From: Nocardia aurea
GTDB lineage: Bacteria; Actinomycetota; Actinomycetes; Mycobacteriales; Mycobacteriaceae
NCBI RefSeq assembly: GCF_003123685.1
Contig: NZ_QCYJ01000137.1
Location: 62,001 to 126,000, forward strand
Length of the DNA stretch: 64,000 nucleotides
Direction of reading: 5' to 3'
This document shows, piece by piece, positions 25,992 through 33,625 of this stretch. The position numbers and the translations under genes were made by a program. The number at the start of each line of letters is the position of its first letter. Position 1 is the first letter of the stretch. The notes under the pieces were generated by a model. The model worked only from the letters and a program-made list of their open reading frames with translations. It was not told where the DNA came from and did not search any database.

Positions 25992-27143
25992 TTGAAGACA
26001 GACCTTTTCGAGGCCGACCACGAACTCTTCGCCGCGACCGTACGCGGATTCGTCGAGCGCCACGTCGTGCCGAAGATGGAGAAGTGGGATTCCGAGCGCC
26101 TGATCGACCGCGAGACCTGGCGCGCGGCGGGCGAACAGGGTCTGCTCGGGCTCTCGGTTCCCGAGGAATACGGCGGCGCGGGCGAGACCGACTACCGCTT
26201 CCGGGTGGTCATCCAGTCCGAGATCGCCCGTGTCGGCGCGTCGGCGTTGCAGTCCGGGTTCTCGACCAACGACGACATCGTGCTCAACTACCTGCTTCGA
26301 CACGCGAATGCCGAGCAGCGTCGGCGGTGGCTGCCCGGCTTCGTCACCGGTGAGACCATCGGCGCGATCGCGATGACCGAACCGGCCGCGGGCAGCGATC
26401 TACGCGCGATCCAGACCACGGCGGTCGCCGACGGCGATTCCTGGGTGATCAACGGTTCCAAGACCTTCATCACCAGTGGAATCCTGGCCGATCTGGTCAT
26501 CGTCTTCGCGGTCACCGACCGCGAAGCGGGTTCGCGCGGGTTCAGCCTGTTCGTCGTGGAGGACGGTACGCCGGGCTTCGGCCGCGGACGCAAACTCGAC
26601 AAGGTCGGTCTGCACGCCCAGGACACCGCCGAATTGTTCTTCGACAACGTCCGCGTTCCCGCCGCCAACCTGCTCGGTGAACTCGGTCAGGGCTTCGGCT
26701 ACCTGATGCAGAGCCTGCCGCTGGAACGACTCGGCATCGGCATCGCCGCGCAGGTGTCGGCCGAGGCCGTACTCGGCTGGACGCTGGACTACGTGCGTGA
26801 GCGGACCGCCTTCGGCAAGCACATCGGCGAATTCCAGGGACTCGGCTTCACTCTCGCGGAATTGCAGACCGCCGTGGAAGTCTCACGCGCCTACCTCGAC
26901 CGGTGCGTACGCGAGTTCAACGCGGGCACCCTCACCGCCGTCGACGCCGCCAAGGCGAAACTCTCGGCGACCGAGTTGCAGGGCCGGGTGATCGACGCGG
27001 GCGTCCAGATGCACGGCGGCTACGGCTACATGATGGAGTACCCCGTCGCCAAGGCCTACATCGACGCTCGCATCCAGCGCATCTACGGCGGCACCAACGA
27101 GATCATGAAGCAGATCATCCACCGGGACCTGCTGCGTTCCTGA
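25992..27143 (+). CDS. Acyl-CoA dehydrogenase
   Basis: A 383-residue FAD-dependent acyl-CoA dehydrogenase with all family blocks: GLLGLSVPEEYGGAG, the FAD/substrate loop AMTEPAAGSDL (127-137), INGSKTFITSG, and RIYGGTNEIM with Glu370 as catalytic base. Length is that of a single-domain homotetramer subunit. The start codon is TTG at 25992, with GGAAGG about 6 bases upstream; the next ATG would remove the first helix. It lies 43 bases after the Rieske gene and is the only acyl-CoA dehydrogenase gene in the window. Confidence 0.92.
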   Translation: MKTDLFEADHELFAATVRGFVERHVVPKMEKWDSERLIDRETWRAAGEQGLLGLSVPEEYGGAGETDYRFRVVIQSEIARVGASALQSGFSTNDDIVLNYLLRHANAEQRRRWLPGFVTGETIGAIAMTEPAAGSDLRAIQTTAVADGDSWVINGSKTFITSGILADLVIVFAVTDREAGSRGFSLFVVEDGTPGFGRGRKLDKVGLHAQDTAELFFDNVRVPAANLLGELGQGFGYLMQSLPLERLGIGIAAQVSAEAVLGWTLDYVRERTAFGKHIGEFQGLGFTLAELQTAVEVSRAYLDRCVREFNAGTLTAVDAAKAKLSATELQGRVIDAGVQMHGGYGYMMEYPVAKAYIDARIQRIYGGTNEIMKQIIHRDLLRS

Positions 27144-27240
27144 ACCTCGACGTTCCTGAACCTCGACCGCGACGGCGGCACGGGTATCGCCCGCGCCGCC
27201 GTCCGCGCATATCACCCGTTATTGTGGAGAGGAAGATTTC

Positions 27241-28407
27241 ATGACCACCGCAGTCATCGTCGACGCGATCCGGACCGCGTCCGGAAAGGGCAAGCCGGGT
27301 GGGCAACTGTCGGGTATCCATCCGGCACAGTTGCTCTCGACCGTGCTGGCCGGACTGATCGAACGGACCGGCCTCGACCCCGCACTGGTCGACGACGTCA
27401 TCGGCGGTTGCGTCGGCCAGGCGGGCGAGCAGGCACTCAACATCACTCGCAGCGCCGTGCTCGGGGCCGGATTCCCGGAAGCCGTGCCCGCCACCACGAT
27501 CGACCGCCAGTGCGGATCGAGTCAGCAGGCCGCGCATTTCGCCGCGCAGGGAATCGTCGCCGGCGCCTACGACATCGCCATCGCGTGCGGTGTCGAATCG
27601 ATGAGCCGTGTCCCGATGGGGACGGCCACCCTCGGCCGGAACGCGTTCGGGCCCGCCGTGGCCGCCCGCTACCCCGAAGGGCTCGTGAACCAGGGCGTCT
27701 CGGCCGAACTCATCTCGGCGCGTTGGAAATTCGACCGCGCCACCCTCGACGAGTTCTCCGCCCGATCGCACGCCCGCGCCGCGGCCGCCGACTTCTCGAG
27801 CGAGATCCTGCCGATCGATATCGACGGCGGGCAGGCCACCGGCGACGAGACCGTGCGACCGAGCACGACCGCCGAAGGCCTGGGCGGGCTGAAGCCGTCG
27901 TTCTACTCCGAGGAGATCGCCGCGCGGTTCCCCGAGATCGAATGGAAGATCACCCCGGGAAACTCGTCCCCGCTCACCGACGGCGCGTCGGCCGTGCTCA
28001 TCATGAGCGAGGAGAAGGCACAGGCGCTCGGCCTGCGCCCGCGCGCCCGTTTCCACACCTTCGCCGTCACCGGCAGCGATCCCCTGTTGATGCTCACCGG
28101 CGTCATCCCGGCGACGCGGAAACTGCTCGCCAAGTCCGGACTGGCGATCGATGACATCGACGCCTACGAGGTCAACGAGGCGTTCGCGCCGGTGCCGCTG
28201 GTGTGGCAGCACGAATTCGGCGCCGATCCCGAGCGCCTCAACCCGCGCGGCGGCGCGATCGCCCTCGGTCACCCCCTCGGCGGCTCGGGCACCCGCCTGC
28301 TGACCACCCTGCTGAATCACCTGGAGGCCACCGATGGCCGCTACGGGCTCCAAACCATGTGCGAGGGCGGCGGAATGGCCAACGCCACGCTGATCGAACG
28401 GCTCTAG
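27241..28407 (+). CDS. Acetyl-CoA acetyltransferase (thiolase)
   Basis: A 388-residue thiolase with a complete active site: nucleophile Cys91 (DRQCGSSQQ), NEAFA (312-316), His344 (GHPLGGSG) and Cys374 (CEGGGMA). It should cleave a 3-ketoacyl-CoA, releasing acetyl- or propionyl-CoA. Of the three thiolase-fold proteins here it is the only one with a normal catalytic triad. GGAGAGGAAG precedes the ATG. Last gene of the Rieske-dehydrogenase-thiolase unit, followed by a strong terminator. Confidence 0.93.
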   Translation: MTTAVIVDAIRTASGKGKPGGQLSGIHPAQLLSTVLAGLIERTGLDPALVDDVIGGCVGQAGEQALNITRSAVLGAGFPEAVPATTIDRQCGSSQQAAHFAAQGIVAGAYDIAIACGVESMSRVPMGTATLGRNAFGPAVAARYPEGLVNQGVSAELISARWKFDRATLDEFSARSHARAAAADFSSEILPIDIDGGQATGDETVRPSTTAEGLGGLKPSFYSEEIAARFPEIEWKITPGNSSPLTDGASAVLIMSEEKAQALGLRPRARFHTFAVTGSDPLLMLTGVIPATRKLLAKSGLAIDDIDAYEVNEAFAPVPLVWQHEFGADPERLNPRGGAIALGHPLGGSGTRLLTTLLNHLEATDGRYGLQTMCEGGGMANATLIERL

Positions 28408-28418
28408 AGCACGAAACC

Positions 28419-28457
28419 GTGCGAGCCCGAGTCGGATACACCGTCTCGGGCTCGCAC
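28419..28457. terminator. Bidirectional terminator between convergent genes
   Basis: GTGCGAGCCCGAG and CTCGGGCTCGCAC form a perfect 13-bp stem with a 13-base loop, placed between the stop codons of the thiolase and the convergent TetR gene. Confidence 0.8.
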
Positions 28458-28468
28458 TGTCTTCTCGG

Positions 28469-29101
28469 CTATTCGCCGACGCGATGTTCGGCGCCGACGG
28501 CGCGCAGCGCGATGCCCGCGTACCGATCCGCCAACTCACGCGGCCGCAGCGTTCCCTCGGGGCGATACCACCGACCGATCGACTGACACATGCCCAGCAA
28601 CGCACGCGCGGTCTCGTCCGGCTCGGGCGCGACGAATTCGCCCCGCCGCACACCGCTTTCGATGATCTCGACCATCAGCGACTCGATATCCTTGCGCCGG
28701 GCGGCATACCGTTTGCGGTTGTCCGCGGACAGATGGCGCGTCTCCGGGTCCAGCGCGGCCATCTTGCTGCGTACCGTCATGTGCAGCACGATCGCCTCGA
28801 CGACGCAGGCCAGCCGTGCCGCGGGCGCGTCACCCGCGCCCTCGGCCGCGGCACGCACCCGTCGGTGCAGATCGCTCGTGCTCAGTTCGAGCAGAGCGAC
28901 CAGCATGCCCTCTTTGCTGTCGTGGTGGTAGTACAGGGCGGGAACGGTCTGCCCGACCCGGCGGGCGATCTCGCGCACCGTCGTGCCGTAGAAGCCGTGT
29001 TCACAGAACACGTCGAGGGCCGCGGACAGGATCGGGCTCAGATCGAGATCGCCGACCCTGCGCCACTGCTGCTCCACGACATCGTCACTGCGTCGACCCA
29101 T
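28469..29101 (-). CDS. TetR-family regulator, KstR2-like
   Basis: A 210-residue TetR repressor. The helix-turn-helix is TTVREIARRVGQTVPALYYHHDSKEGML (about residues 35-62). The C-terminal ligand domain ends GRWYRPEGTLRPRELADRYAGIAL, similar in pattern to KstR2, which senses a CoA thioester of a steroid ring fragment. The chosen ATG 29101 fits the family length; the frame is open further upstream. It is the last gene of the crotonase/flavin-oxidoreductase/SDR unit, so it may repress its own unit and is a main candidate for the protein that binds the recurrent inverted repeat. Confidence 0.85.
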   Translation of the reverse strand: MGRRSDDVVEQQWRRVGDLDLSPILSAALDVFCEHGFYGTTVREIARRVGQTVPALYYHHDSKEGMLVALLELSTSDLHRRVRAAAEGAGDAPAARLACVVEAIVLHMTVRSKMAALDPETRHLSADNRKRYAARRKDIESLMVEIIESGVRRGEFVAPEPDETARALLGMCQSIGRWYRPEGTLRPRELADRYAGIALRAVGAEHRVGE

Positions 29102-29147
29102 GAAACTACCTATCGCATCGGAGTGCGGACAGCGCGACGATACCGGC

Positions 29148-29909
29148 TCAGCGCGGCGCCATACGGATGGCGCCGTCCAGGCGGATCGTCTCACCGTTGA
29201 GCATCGGGTTCTCGACGATATGGCGCGCCAGCGCGCCGTACTCGACCGGATCGCCGAGCCGCGACGGGTGCGGAACCTGCGCGCCGAGCGACGCGACGAC
29301 CTCGTCGGAGGCGGTGGCGAACAACGGGGTGTGGAACAGTCCCGGCGCGATCGTCACGACACGGATCCGCAGGCTCGCCAGATCGCGCGCGACCGGCAAG
29401 GTCAGGCCGACGATACCGCCCTTGGACGCCGAGTAGGCCGCCTGCCCGATCTGGCCGTCGAAGGCCGCGACCGACGCGGTGTTGATGATGACACCGCGTT
29501 CCTCGCCGAGCGGCTCGGTCTTCGAGATGCGCTCGGCGGCGAGCCGGATCACGTTGAAGGTGCCGAGGAGATTGACGTTGATCACCCGGCTGAAATCGGC
29601 GAGCGGGAAGGCGCCCTGCTTGCCGACGGTCTTGATCGCGTTGCCGATTCCCGCGCAGTTCACCGCGATGCGCAGGTCCCCCAGCGCCGAGGCCTGGTCG
29701 AGCGCGGCGGTGATCTGCGCTTCGTCGGTGACGTCGGCGGCGGCGAATACCGCGCCGTCGCCGAGTTCCTTCGCGACCGTCTCGCCCGAGGAGGAAGGCA
29801 GGTCGACGATCACGACCTTCGCACCCTGGCCGTGCAATTCGCGCACGGTGGCGAGGCCGAGTCCCGATGCACCGCCGGTCACCACCGCGACCGCGTTCTC
29901 GATCTTCAC
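29148..29909 (-). CDS. SDR oxidoreductase, 3-hydroxyacyl-CoA dehydrogenase type
   Basis: A 253-residue classical SDR. It has the NAD motif TGGASGLG (11-18), NCAGIG (about 84-89), catalytic Ser146, Tyr159 and Lys163 (YSASK), and the tail LNGETIRLDGAIRMAPR. The segment AAERISKTEPLGEERGVIINTAS and this tail are typical of the HSD17B10-like 3-hydroxyacyl-CoA dehydrogenases common in actinobacterial beta-oxidation clusters. It most likely oxidises the 3-hydroxyacyl-CoA made by the crotonase of the same unit. Confidence 0.9.
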   Translation of the reverse strand: MKIENAVAVVTGGASGLGLATVRELHGQGAKVVIVDLPSSSGETVAKELGDGAVFAAADVTDEAQITAALDQASALGDLRIAVNCAGIGNAIKTVGKQGAFPLADFSRVINVNLLGTFNVIRLAAERISKTEPLGEERGVIINTASVAAFDGQIGQAAYSASKGGIVGLTLPVARDLASLRIRVVTIAPGLFHTPLFATASDEVVASLGAQVPHPSRLGDPVEYGALARHIVENPMLNGETIRLDGAIRMAPR

Positions 29910-29928
29910 TGTTGAATCCCTTCTGTGG

Positions 29929-30900
29929 TTATCGCACCGCGGCCGCGAGGCGGCCGTTGATGAGTTCCGCTGCCTGCGTGACGATCCGAGTGATCAGCTC
30001 GGCAACGGTGGGTACGTCGTGGATCAGACCCTGGACGATGCCCGCGGTCCAGATACCGAGTTCGAGATCGCCGACCTCGAAGACCTTGCGCCCCCGCGCC
30101 CCGGCGACCAGTTCGCGCACGGCGTCGAAATCGCCGCCCGCGCCGAGGGTCTCGACGACCTCCCGGCTGACCGAGTTGCGCGCGACCCGCGCGGTATTGC
30201 GCAGCGAGCGGAAGATCAGATCGGTATCGCGTTCGGTGGCCTCGACCAAGCGCCGCTTGACATTCGCGTGCACCGGCGCTTCCCGGGTGGCCAGGAATCT
30301 GGTGCCCATGTTGATGCCGTCCGCGCCCAGGGCCAGCGCGGCGACCAGACCGCGGGCATCGCCGAAGCCGCCGGAGGCGACCATCGGGATGGTGATCTGT
30401 TCGGCGGCGGCGGGAATCAGCACCAGGCCGGGGATATCGTCTTCGCCGGGGTGGCCCGCGCATTCGAAACCGTCGATCGAGATGCCGTCGACACCGAGCT
30501 GCTGCGCCTTGACCGCGTGCCGCACACTGGTGCACTTGTGCAGAACCTTGACCCCGCCCGCGTGGAACGCCGGCAGGTGTTCGGCCGGGTTGAACCCCGC
30601 CGTCTCGACCACCGTGATGCCGGAATCGATGACGGCGTCACGGTATTCGGCGTACGGCGGTGGGTTGATCGACGGCAGGATCGTCAGGTTCACCCCGAAC
30701 GGCCGGTCGGTCATCTCACGGCAGCGCGCGATCTCGCGGACGAGATCGTCGGGGGTCGGCTGGGTCAACGCGGTGAGGAATCCCAGCCCGCCCGCGTTCG
30801 CGACCGCCGACACCAGCTCGGCACGGCCGACCCACTGCATGCCGCCCTGCACGATGGGGTGTTCGACGCCGAAGACGTCGCAGAATCGGGTCCGGATCAT
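29929..30900 (-). CDS. NAD(P)H-dependent flavin oxidoreductase (nitronate monooxygenase/IpdC-like)
   Basis: A 323-residue FMN-binding TIM-barrel protein of the nitronate monooxygenase family. Seen: IVQGGMQWVG near the start, ANAGGLGFLTALTQ, HKCTSVRHA, DGISIDGFECAGHPGEDDI and VASGGFGDARGLVAALALGADGINMGTRFLAT (FMN phosphate loop). Members in CoA-catabolic clusters, such as IpdC of steroid C/D-ring breakdown, act on unsaturated CoA esters, which fits this operon better than nitronate oxidation. ATG 30900 is used; GTG 30912, overlapping the crotonase stop, is also possible. Confidence 0.85.
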   Translation of the reverse strand: MIRTRFCDVFGVEHPIVQGGMQWVGRAELVSAVANAGGLGFLTALTQPTPDDLVREIARCREMTDRPFGVNLTILPSINPPPYAEYRDAVIDSGITVVETAGFNPAEHLPAFHAGGVKVLHKCTSVRHAVKAQQLGVDGISIDGFECAGHPGEDDIPGLVLIPAAAEQITIPMVASGGFGDARGLVAALALGADGINMGTRFLATREAPVHANVKRRLVEATERDTDLIFRSLRNTARVARNSVSREVVETLGAGGDFDAVRELVAGARGRKVFEVGDLELGIWTAGIVQGLIHDVPTVAELITRIVTQAAELINGRLAAAVR

Positions 30901-30908
30901 GCCCGTCG

Positions 30909-31673
30909 TCACCGTCCCTGCCACTGCGGAGCACGTTTCTCGGCGAACGCGCGAGCGCCTTCCTGCGCGTCCTGCGAGGCCAAGACCTTGGCGACAGCCT
31001 CTCCCTGCGCGGTGAATGCCTCGGCGTCGGTCCACCGCACCGCGCCCGCGATGATCTGCTTGGTCGCCCGCACCGCGAGCGGCGCGTTCCGGGCGATCTG
31101 CGCGGCCAGGTCACGCGCGTCCGACAGCGCGGCGCCCGGTTCGGAGACGATATTGACCAGGCCGTGGCGGTGCGCGTCCTCGGCGCTCAACGGCTCACCG
31201 GTCAGCGCGATCTGCATCGCCAGCTGGTAGGGCAGCGTCTTCGGCAGGCGCAGCAGTCCTCCAGCCGCCGCGACGAGACCGCGCTTGACCTCGGGGATTC
31301 CGAACTTCGCGGTACGCGAGGCGACGATCAGATCGGCGCTCAGGGCGAGTTCGAAACCGCCCGCGAGCGCCCAACCCTCCACCGCGGCGATCAACGGCTT
31401 GCTCGGCGGCCGTTCGACCAGACCACCGAAACCCCGCCCACGGATCATCGGATTCTCGCCTCGAACGAAGGCCTTCAGATCCATTCCGGAGCAGAACGTT
31501 CCACCGGCTCCGGTCAGGATGCCGATCACCAGATCGGATCGGCTCTCCAGTTCGTCCACCGCTGCCGCGATGCCCTCGGCCGTCGCTCGATCGATCGCGT
31601 TGCGCGCCTCGGGGCGGTTGATCGTGATCACCGCGACGCCGTCACCGAATTCGGTCAGAACCGTGTCTGTCAT
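30909..31673 (-). CDS. Enoyl-CoA hydratase/isomerase family (crotonase)
   Basis: A 254-residue crotonase with both oxyanion-hole loops (GAGGTFCSGMDLKAF; AVEGWALAGGFELALSADL) and KFGIPEVKRGLVAAAGG carrying one catalytic Glu. AAGGAGG about 7 bases upstream fixes the ATG at 31673. It is the first gene of a unit with a flavin oxidoreductase, an SDR and a TetR regulator, a combination typical of breakdown of cyclic CoA esters. An operator candidate lies 120 bases upstream. Confidence 0.9.
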   Translation of the reverse strand: MTDTVLTEFGDGVAVITINRPEARNAIDRATAEGIAAAVDELESRSDLVIGILTGAGGTFCSGMDLKAFVRGENPMIRGRGFGGLVERPPSKPLIAAVEGWALAGGFELALSADLIVASRTAKFGIPEVKRGLVAAAGGLLRLPKTLPYQLAMQIALTGEPLSAEDAHRHGLVNIVSEPGAALSDARDLAAQIARNAPLAVRATKQIIAGAVRWTDAEAFTAQGEAVAKVLASQDAQEGARAFAEKRAPQWQGR

Positions 31674-31793
31674 GCGTTTCCTCCTTGTGCCGTCGCCGCG
31701 CCGCGCACTGGAATCGCGGCACGGTCGTGGGCCCGACGTCAGGTTATCCACTTAGCGAGCGATAAGTAAATACAGACGGGCCATTCCGTCCAA

Positions 31794-31814
31794 TTATCTA
31801 TAACTGTTAGGTTG
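31794..31814. promoter_or_regulatory. Recurrent inverted-repeat operator candidate, site 6 (crotonase/flavin/SDR/TetR unit)
   Basis: Left arm TTATCTATAA and right arm TGTTAGGTTG match the consensus at 12 of 20 positions; the outer halves TATCT and TTAGGTT are well kept. It is 120 bases upstream of the crotonase ATG. Confidence 0.5.
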
Positions 31815-31827
31815 ATGGTCGCGCGGC

Positions 31828-32187
31828 TCAGCCTCGGACCGACCAGAGCCGCGCGCACGGCAGCGGCGGCATATCCGGATGGACGTCGCGGTCGATGACT
31901 ATCTCCGAATCGCCGCGGGCGCGCATGCGATGCGCGAACGCCTCGGCCGCTGACCGATCGCACTGGAAGTCGAGCATCATGCCCGTCGATTTGAACATCA
32001 CCCGCAGGTGGCAGCGGCGCGAATCCAGCACATACCGGCCGACCGCGACGAGGAATTCCAGCGCCGCGGCCCGTTGGGCGCACGCGGAACCCCTCCAGTG
32101 GGCGTGCCGCTGCATGATGCGGTGCGCGGTGCGAACGGTCAGCGCGGACGGTCGTGTCGCGCACACCGACTGCATGACTGTGCTCAC
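31828..32187 (-). CDS. Hypothetical protein, 119 residues
   Basis: I do not recognise this family. The gene starts with GTG and has an excellent ribosome site (GGAGG, 8 bases upstream). The protein is soluble, basic and His/Arg-rich in the first half, with four Cys and a more acidic second half (SEIVIDRDVHPDMPP). No signal peptide or membrane segment is visible. Codon use resembles real genes nearby. It is divergent from the SDR-ferredoxin-P450 operon, so it may be controlled from the same intergenic region. Confidence 0.5.
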   Translation of the reverse strand: MSTVMQSVCATRPSALTVRTAHRIMQRHAHWRGSACAQRAAALEFLVAVGRYVLDSRRCHLRVMFKSTGMMLDFQCDRSAAEAFAHRMRARGDSEIVIDRDVHPDMPPLPCARLWSVRG

Positions 32188-32514
32188 GTGAATCGCCTCC
32201 GAGGCGTGGGAGCCCGCCGGGACGTGGGAAGCGGCGGGACCAGGGCAACCATGCCCCGATCAACCCCAGAGTAGTGACGAATAACAGGAAGCGTCAGTTG
32301 TCTCGCACCGAGAGCTGCTGACAAATTACGATTGACGTCACACGTCCAGTGCCGTACGTTCGACTGTGAGGCACAGCACTCTCGCCATCCGCTCAGCGAT
32401 GGATCCCGCCCCGGCCCGGGCGCGCCATCTCGGACCCGACTGCTGCGTCTTTCCCCCAGCGACGATCCCGCGGGACCGGTCGTATCAATTCCCTCGACAG
32501 CGGAGTAACAACCC
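32188..32514. other. Intergenic region with the P450-operon promoter
   Basis: A 327-bp region without a gene. It holds the promoter block shared with the mce operon (32321-32380) and an upstream stretch toward the divergent hypothetical gene. About 130 bases of untranslated leader precede the SDR start. Confidence 0.7.
32321..32380 (+). promoter_or_regulatory. SDR-ferredoxin-P450 operon promoter, shared with the mce operon
   Basis: The 18-mer ACGATTGACGTCACACGT (32328-32345) is identical to the mce copy on the other strand; the wider match is 24 of 25. TTGACG as -35, 17 bases, then TACGTT as -10. CTGTGAGGC at 32364-32372 is also shared. The core is 169 bases before the SDR start, against 166 for mce. 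Confidence 0.7.
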
Positions 32515-33381
32515 ATGAAGCTCGAAGGCAAAGTCGCCATCATCACCGGAGCCGGATCCGGTTTCGGTCGTCAGTGTTCCCAGCTCTTCGCCTCCGAAGG
32601 GGCGAAGGTCGCGGTCGTCGACATCGATTCCGATCGCGCGGCACAGACCGTCAAGCTGGTCGAAGAACAGGGCGGAACCGCCATCGCGCTCACCGCCGAT
32701 GTCGCCGTCGAAAGCCAGGTTCAGGCCGCCGTCGCGGCCACGCTGGAGGAATTCGGCAAGCTCGACATCATGTTCGCCAACGCGGGTGTGGTGTCCCGTG
32801 GCGGCGTTCCTTCCGTCGCCGGTGGCGAACAGGTCGATTTCCAGGATCTCACCGACGCCGATTGGCAGCACGTGCTCGGCGTCAACCTCAGCGGCGTCTT
32901 CTACTCCGCCAAGGCCGCCGTCCCGGCCATGCGCGCGAACGGCGGCGGCACCATCCTCGCCACCTCCTCGGCCGCGTCGCTTGTCGCCTACCACAACATC
33001 GCGCTGTACTCGGCGACCAAGGCGGGCGTGAACGGTCTCGTGCGCGGCCTGAGTCTGGATCTCGGGCAGTACGGGATTCGTGTGAACGCGATCGCGCCGA
33101 CCCACGGCATGTCGCCGAACTTCCTCATGCCCGCCGGTTCGCCGGTCGTCGGCCAGTCCTACGAACAGGTCGCGGGGCCGTGGGACTCGTCGATCTCTCC
33201 CATCCCCCTCAAACTCGACCGGCCGCCGACACTCGTCGACAACGCCAAAGTCGCACTGTTCCTTGCCTCGGACGACTCCGCCTACATCTCCGGGCTGGTT
33301 CTGCCCGCGACCGACGGCGGCACCATCTCCCGCGTGGGTATGTGGTTCGCCGAGGACAAAGGCTCACCCGGAGATCTGTGA
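32515..33381 (+). CDS. SDR oxidoreductase of the P450 operon
   Basis: A 288-residue classical SDR with TGAGSGFG (11-18), FANAG (87-91), catalytic Ser152, Tyr165 and Lys169 (YSATK). It is longer than most by a loop near residues 95-112 (GGVPSVAGGEQVDFQDLTDA) and a C-terminal GMWFAEDKGSPGDL. It probably oxidises the alcohol made by the P450 or prepares its substrate. First gene of a tight three-gene operon; the ferredoxin gene starts one base after its stop. Confidence 0.9.
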   Translation: MKLEGKVAIITGAGSGFGRQCSQLFASEGAKVAVVDIDSDRAAQTVKLVEEQGGTAIALTADVAVESQVQAAVAATLEEFGKLDIMFANAGVVSRGGVPSVAGGEQVDFQDLTDADWQHVLGVNLSGVFYSAKAAVPAMRANGGGTILATSSAASLVAYHNIALYSATKAGVNGLVRGLSLDLGQYGIRVNAIAPTHGMSPNFLMPAGSPVVGQSYEQVAGPWDSSISPIPLKLDRPPTLVDNAKVALFLASDDSAYISGLVLPATDGGTISRVGMWFAEDKGSPGDL

Positions 33382-33382
33382 C

Positions 33383-33625
33383 ATGACCGACGATCCTGCT
33401 CGTCTTGTCGTCGACCGTCACGCCTGCGCCGGTCACGGCATGTGCTACGCGGTCGCCCCGGCGCTCGTCGAACCCGACGAGCAGGGCGATCCGGTCGTAC
33501 TCGTCGACCCGATATTCGCCGAACAGTTGGGCGACGCCGACACCGCCGTCTCCGTCTGCCCCGAACGCGCGCTCTCACTGACGCACGCGTCGCAACTCTC
33601 CGATCTCGAGGAACAACCGCGATGA
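33383..33625 (+). CDS. P450-associated [3Fe-4S]/[4Fe-4S] ferredoxin
   Basis: An 80-residue single-cluster ferredoxin. The cluster ligands are Cys15, Cys21 and Cys59 (CAGHGMC and VCP), with His18 where a fourth Cys would stand. Many actinobacterial P450 redox partners have such a CxxHxxC(n)CP motif and carry a [3Fe-4S] cluster, or a [4Fe-4S] cluster with altered potential. Its stop overlaps the P450 ATG (ATGA), so it is the dedicated electron donor. The partner reductase is not in this operon; the FprB-like protein at 55172-56788 is one candidate. Confidence 0.92.
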   Translation: MTDDPARLVVDRHACAGHGMCYAVAPALVEPDEQGDPVVLVDPIFAEQLGDADTAVSVCPERALSLTHASQLSDLEEQPR

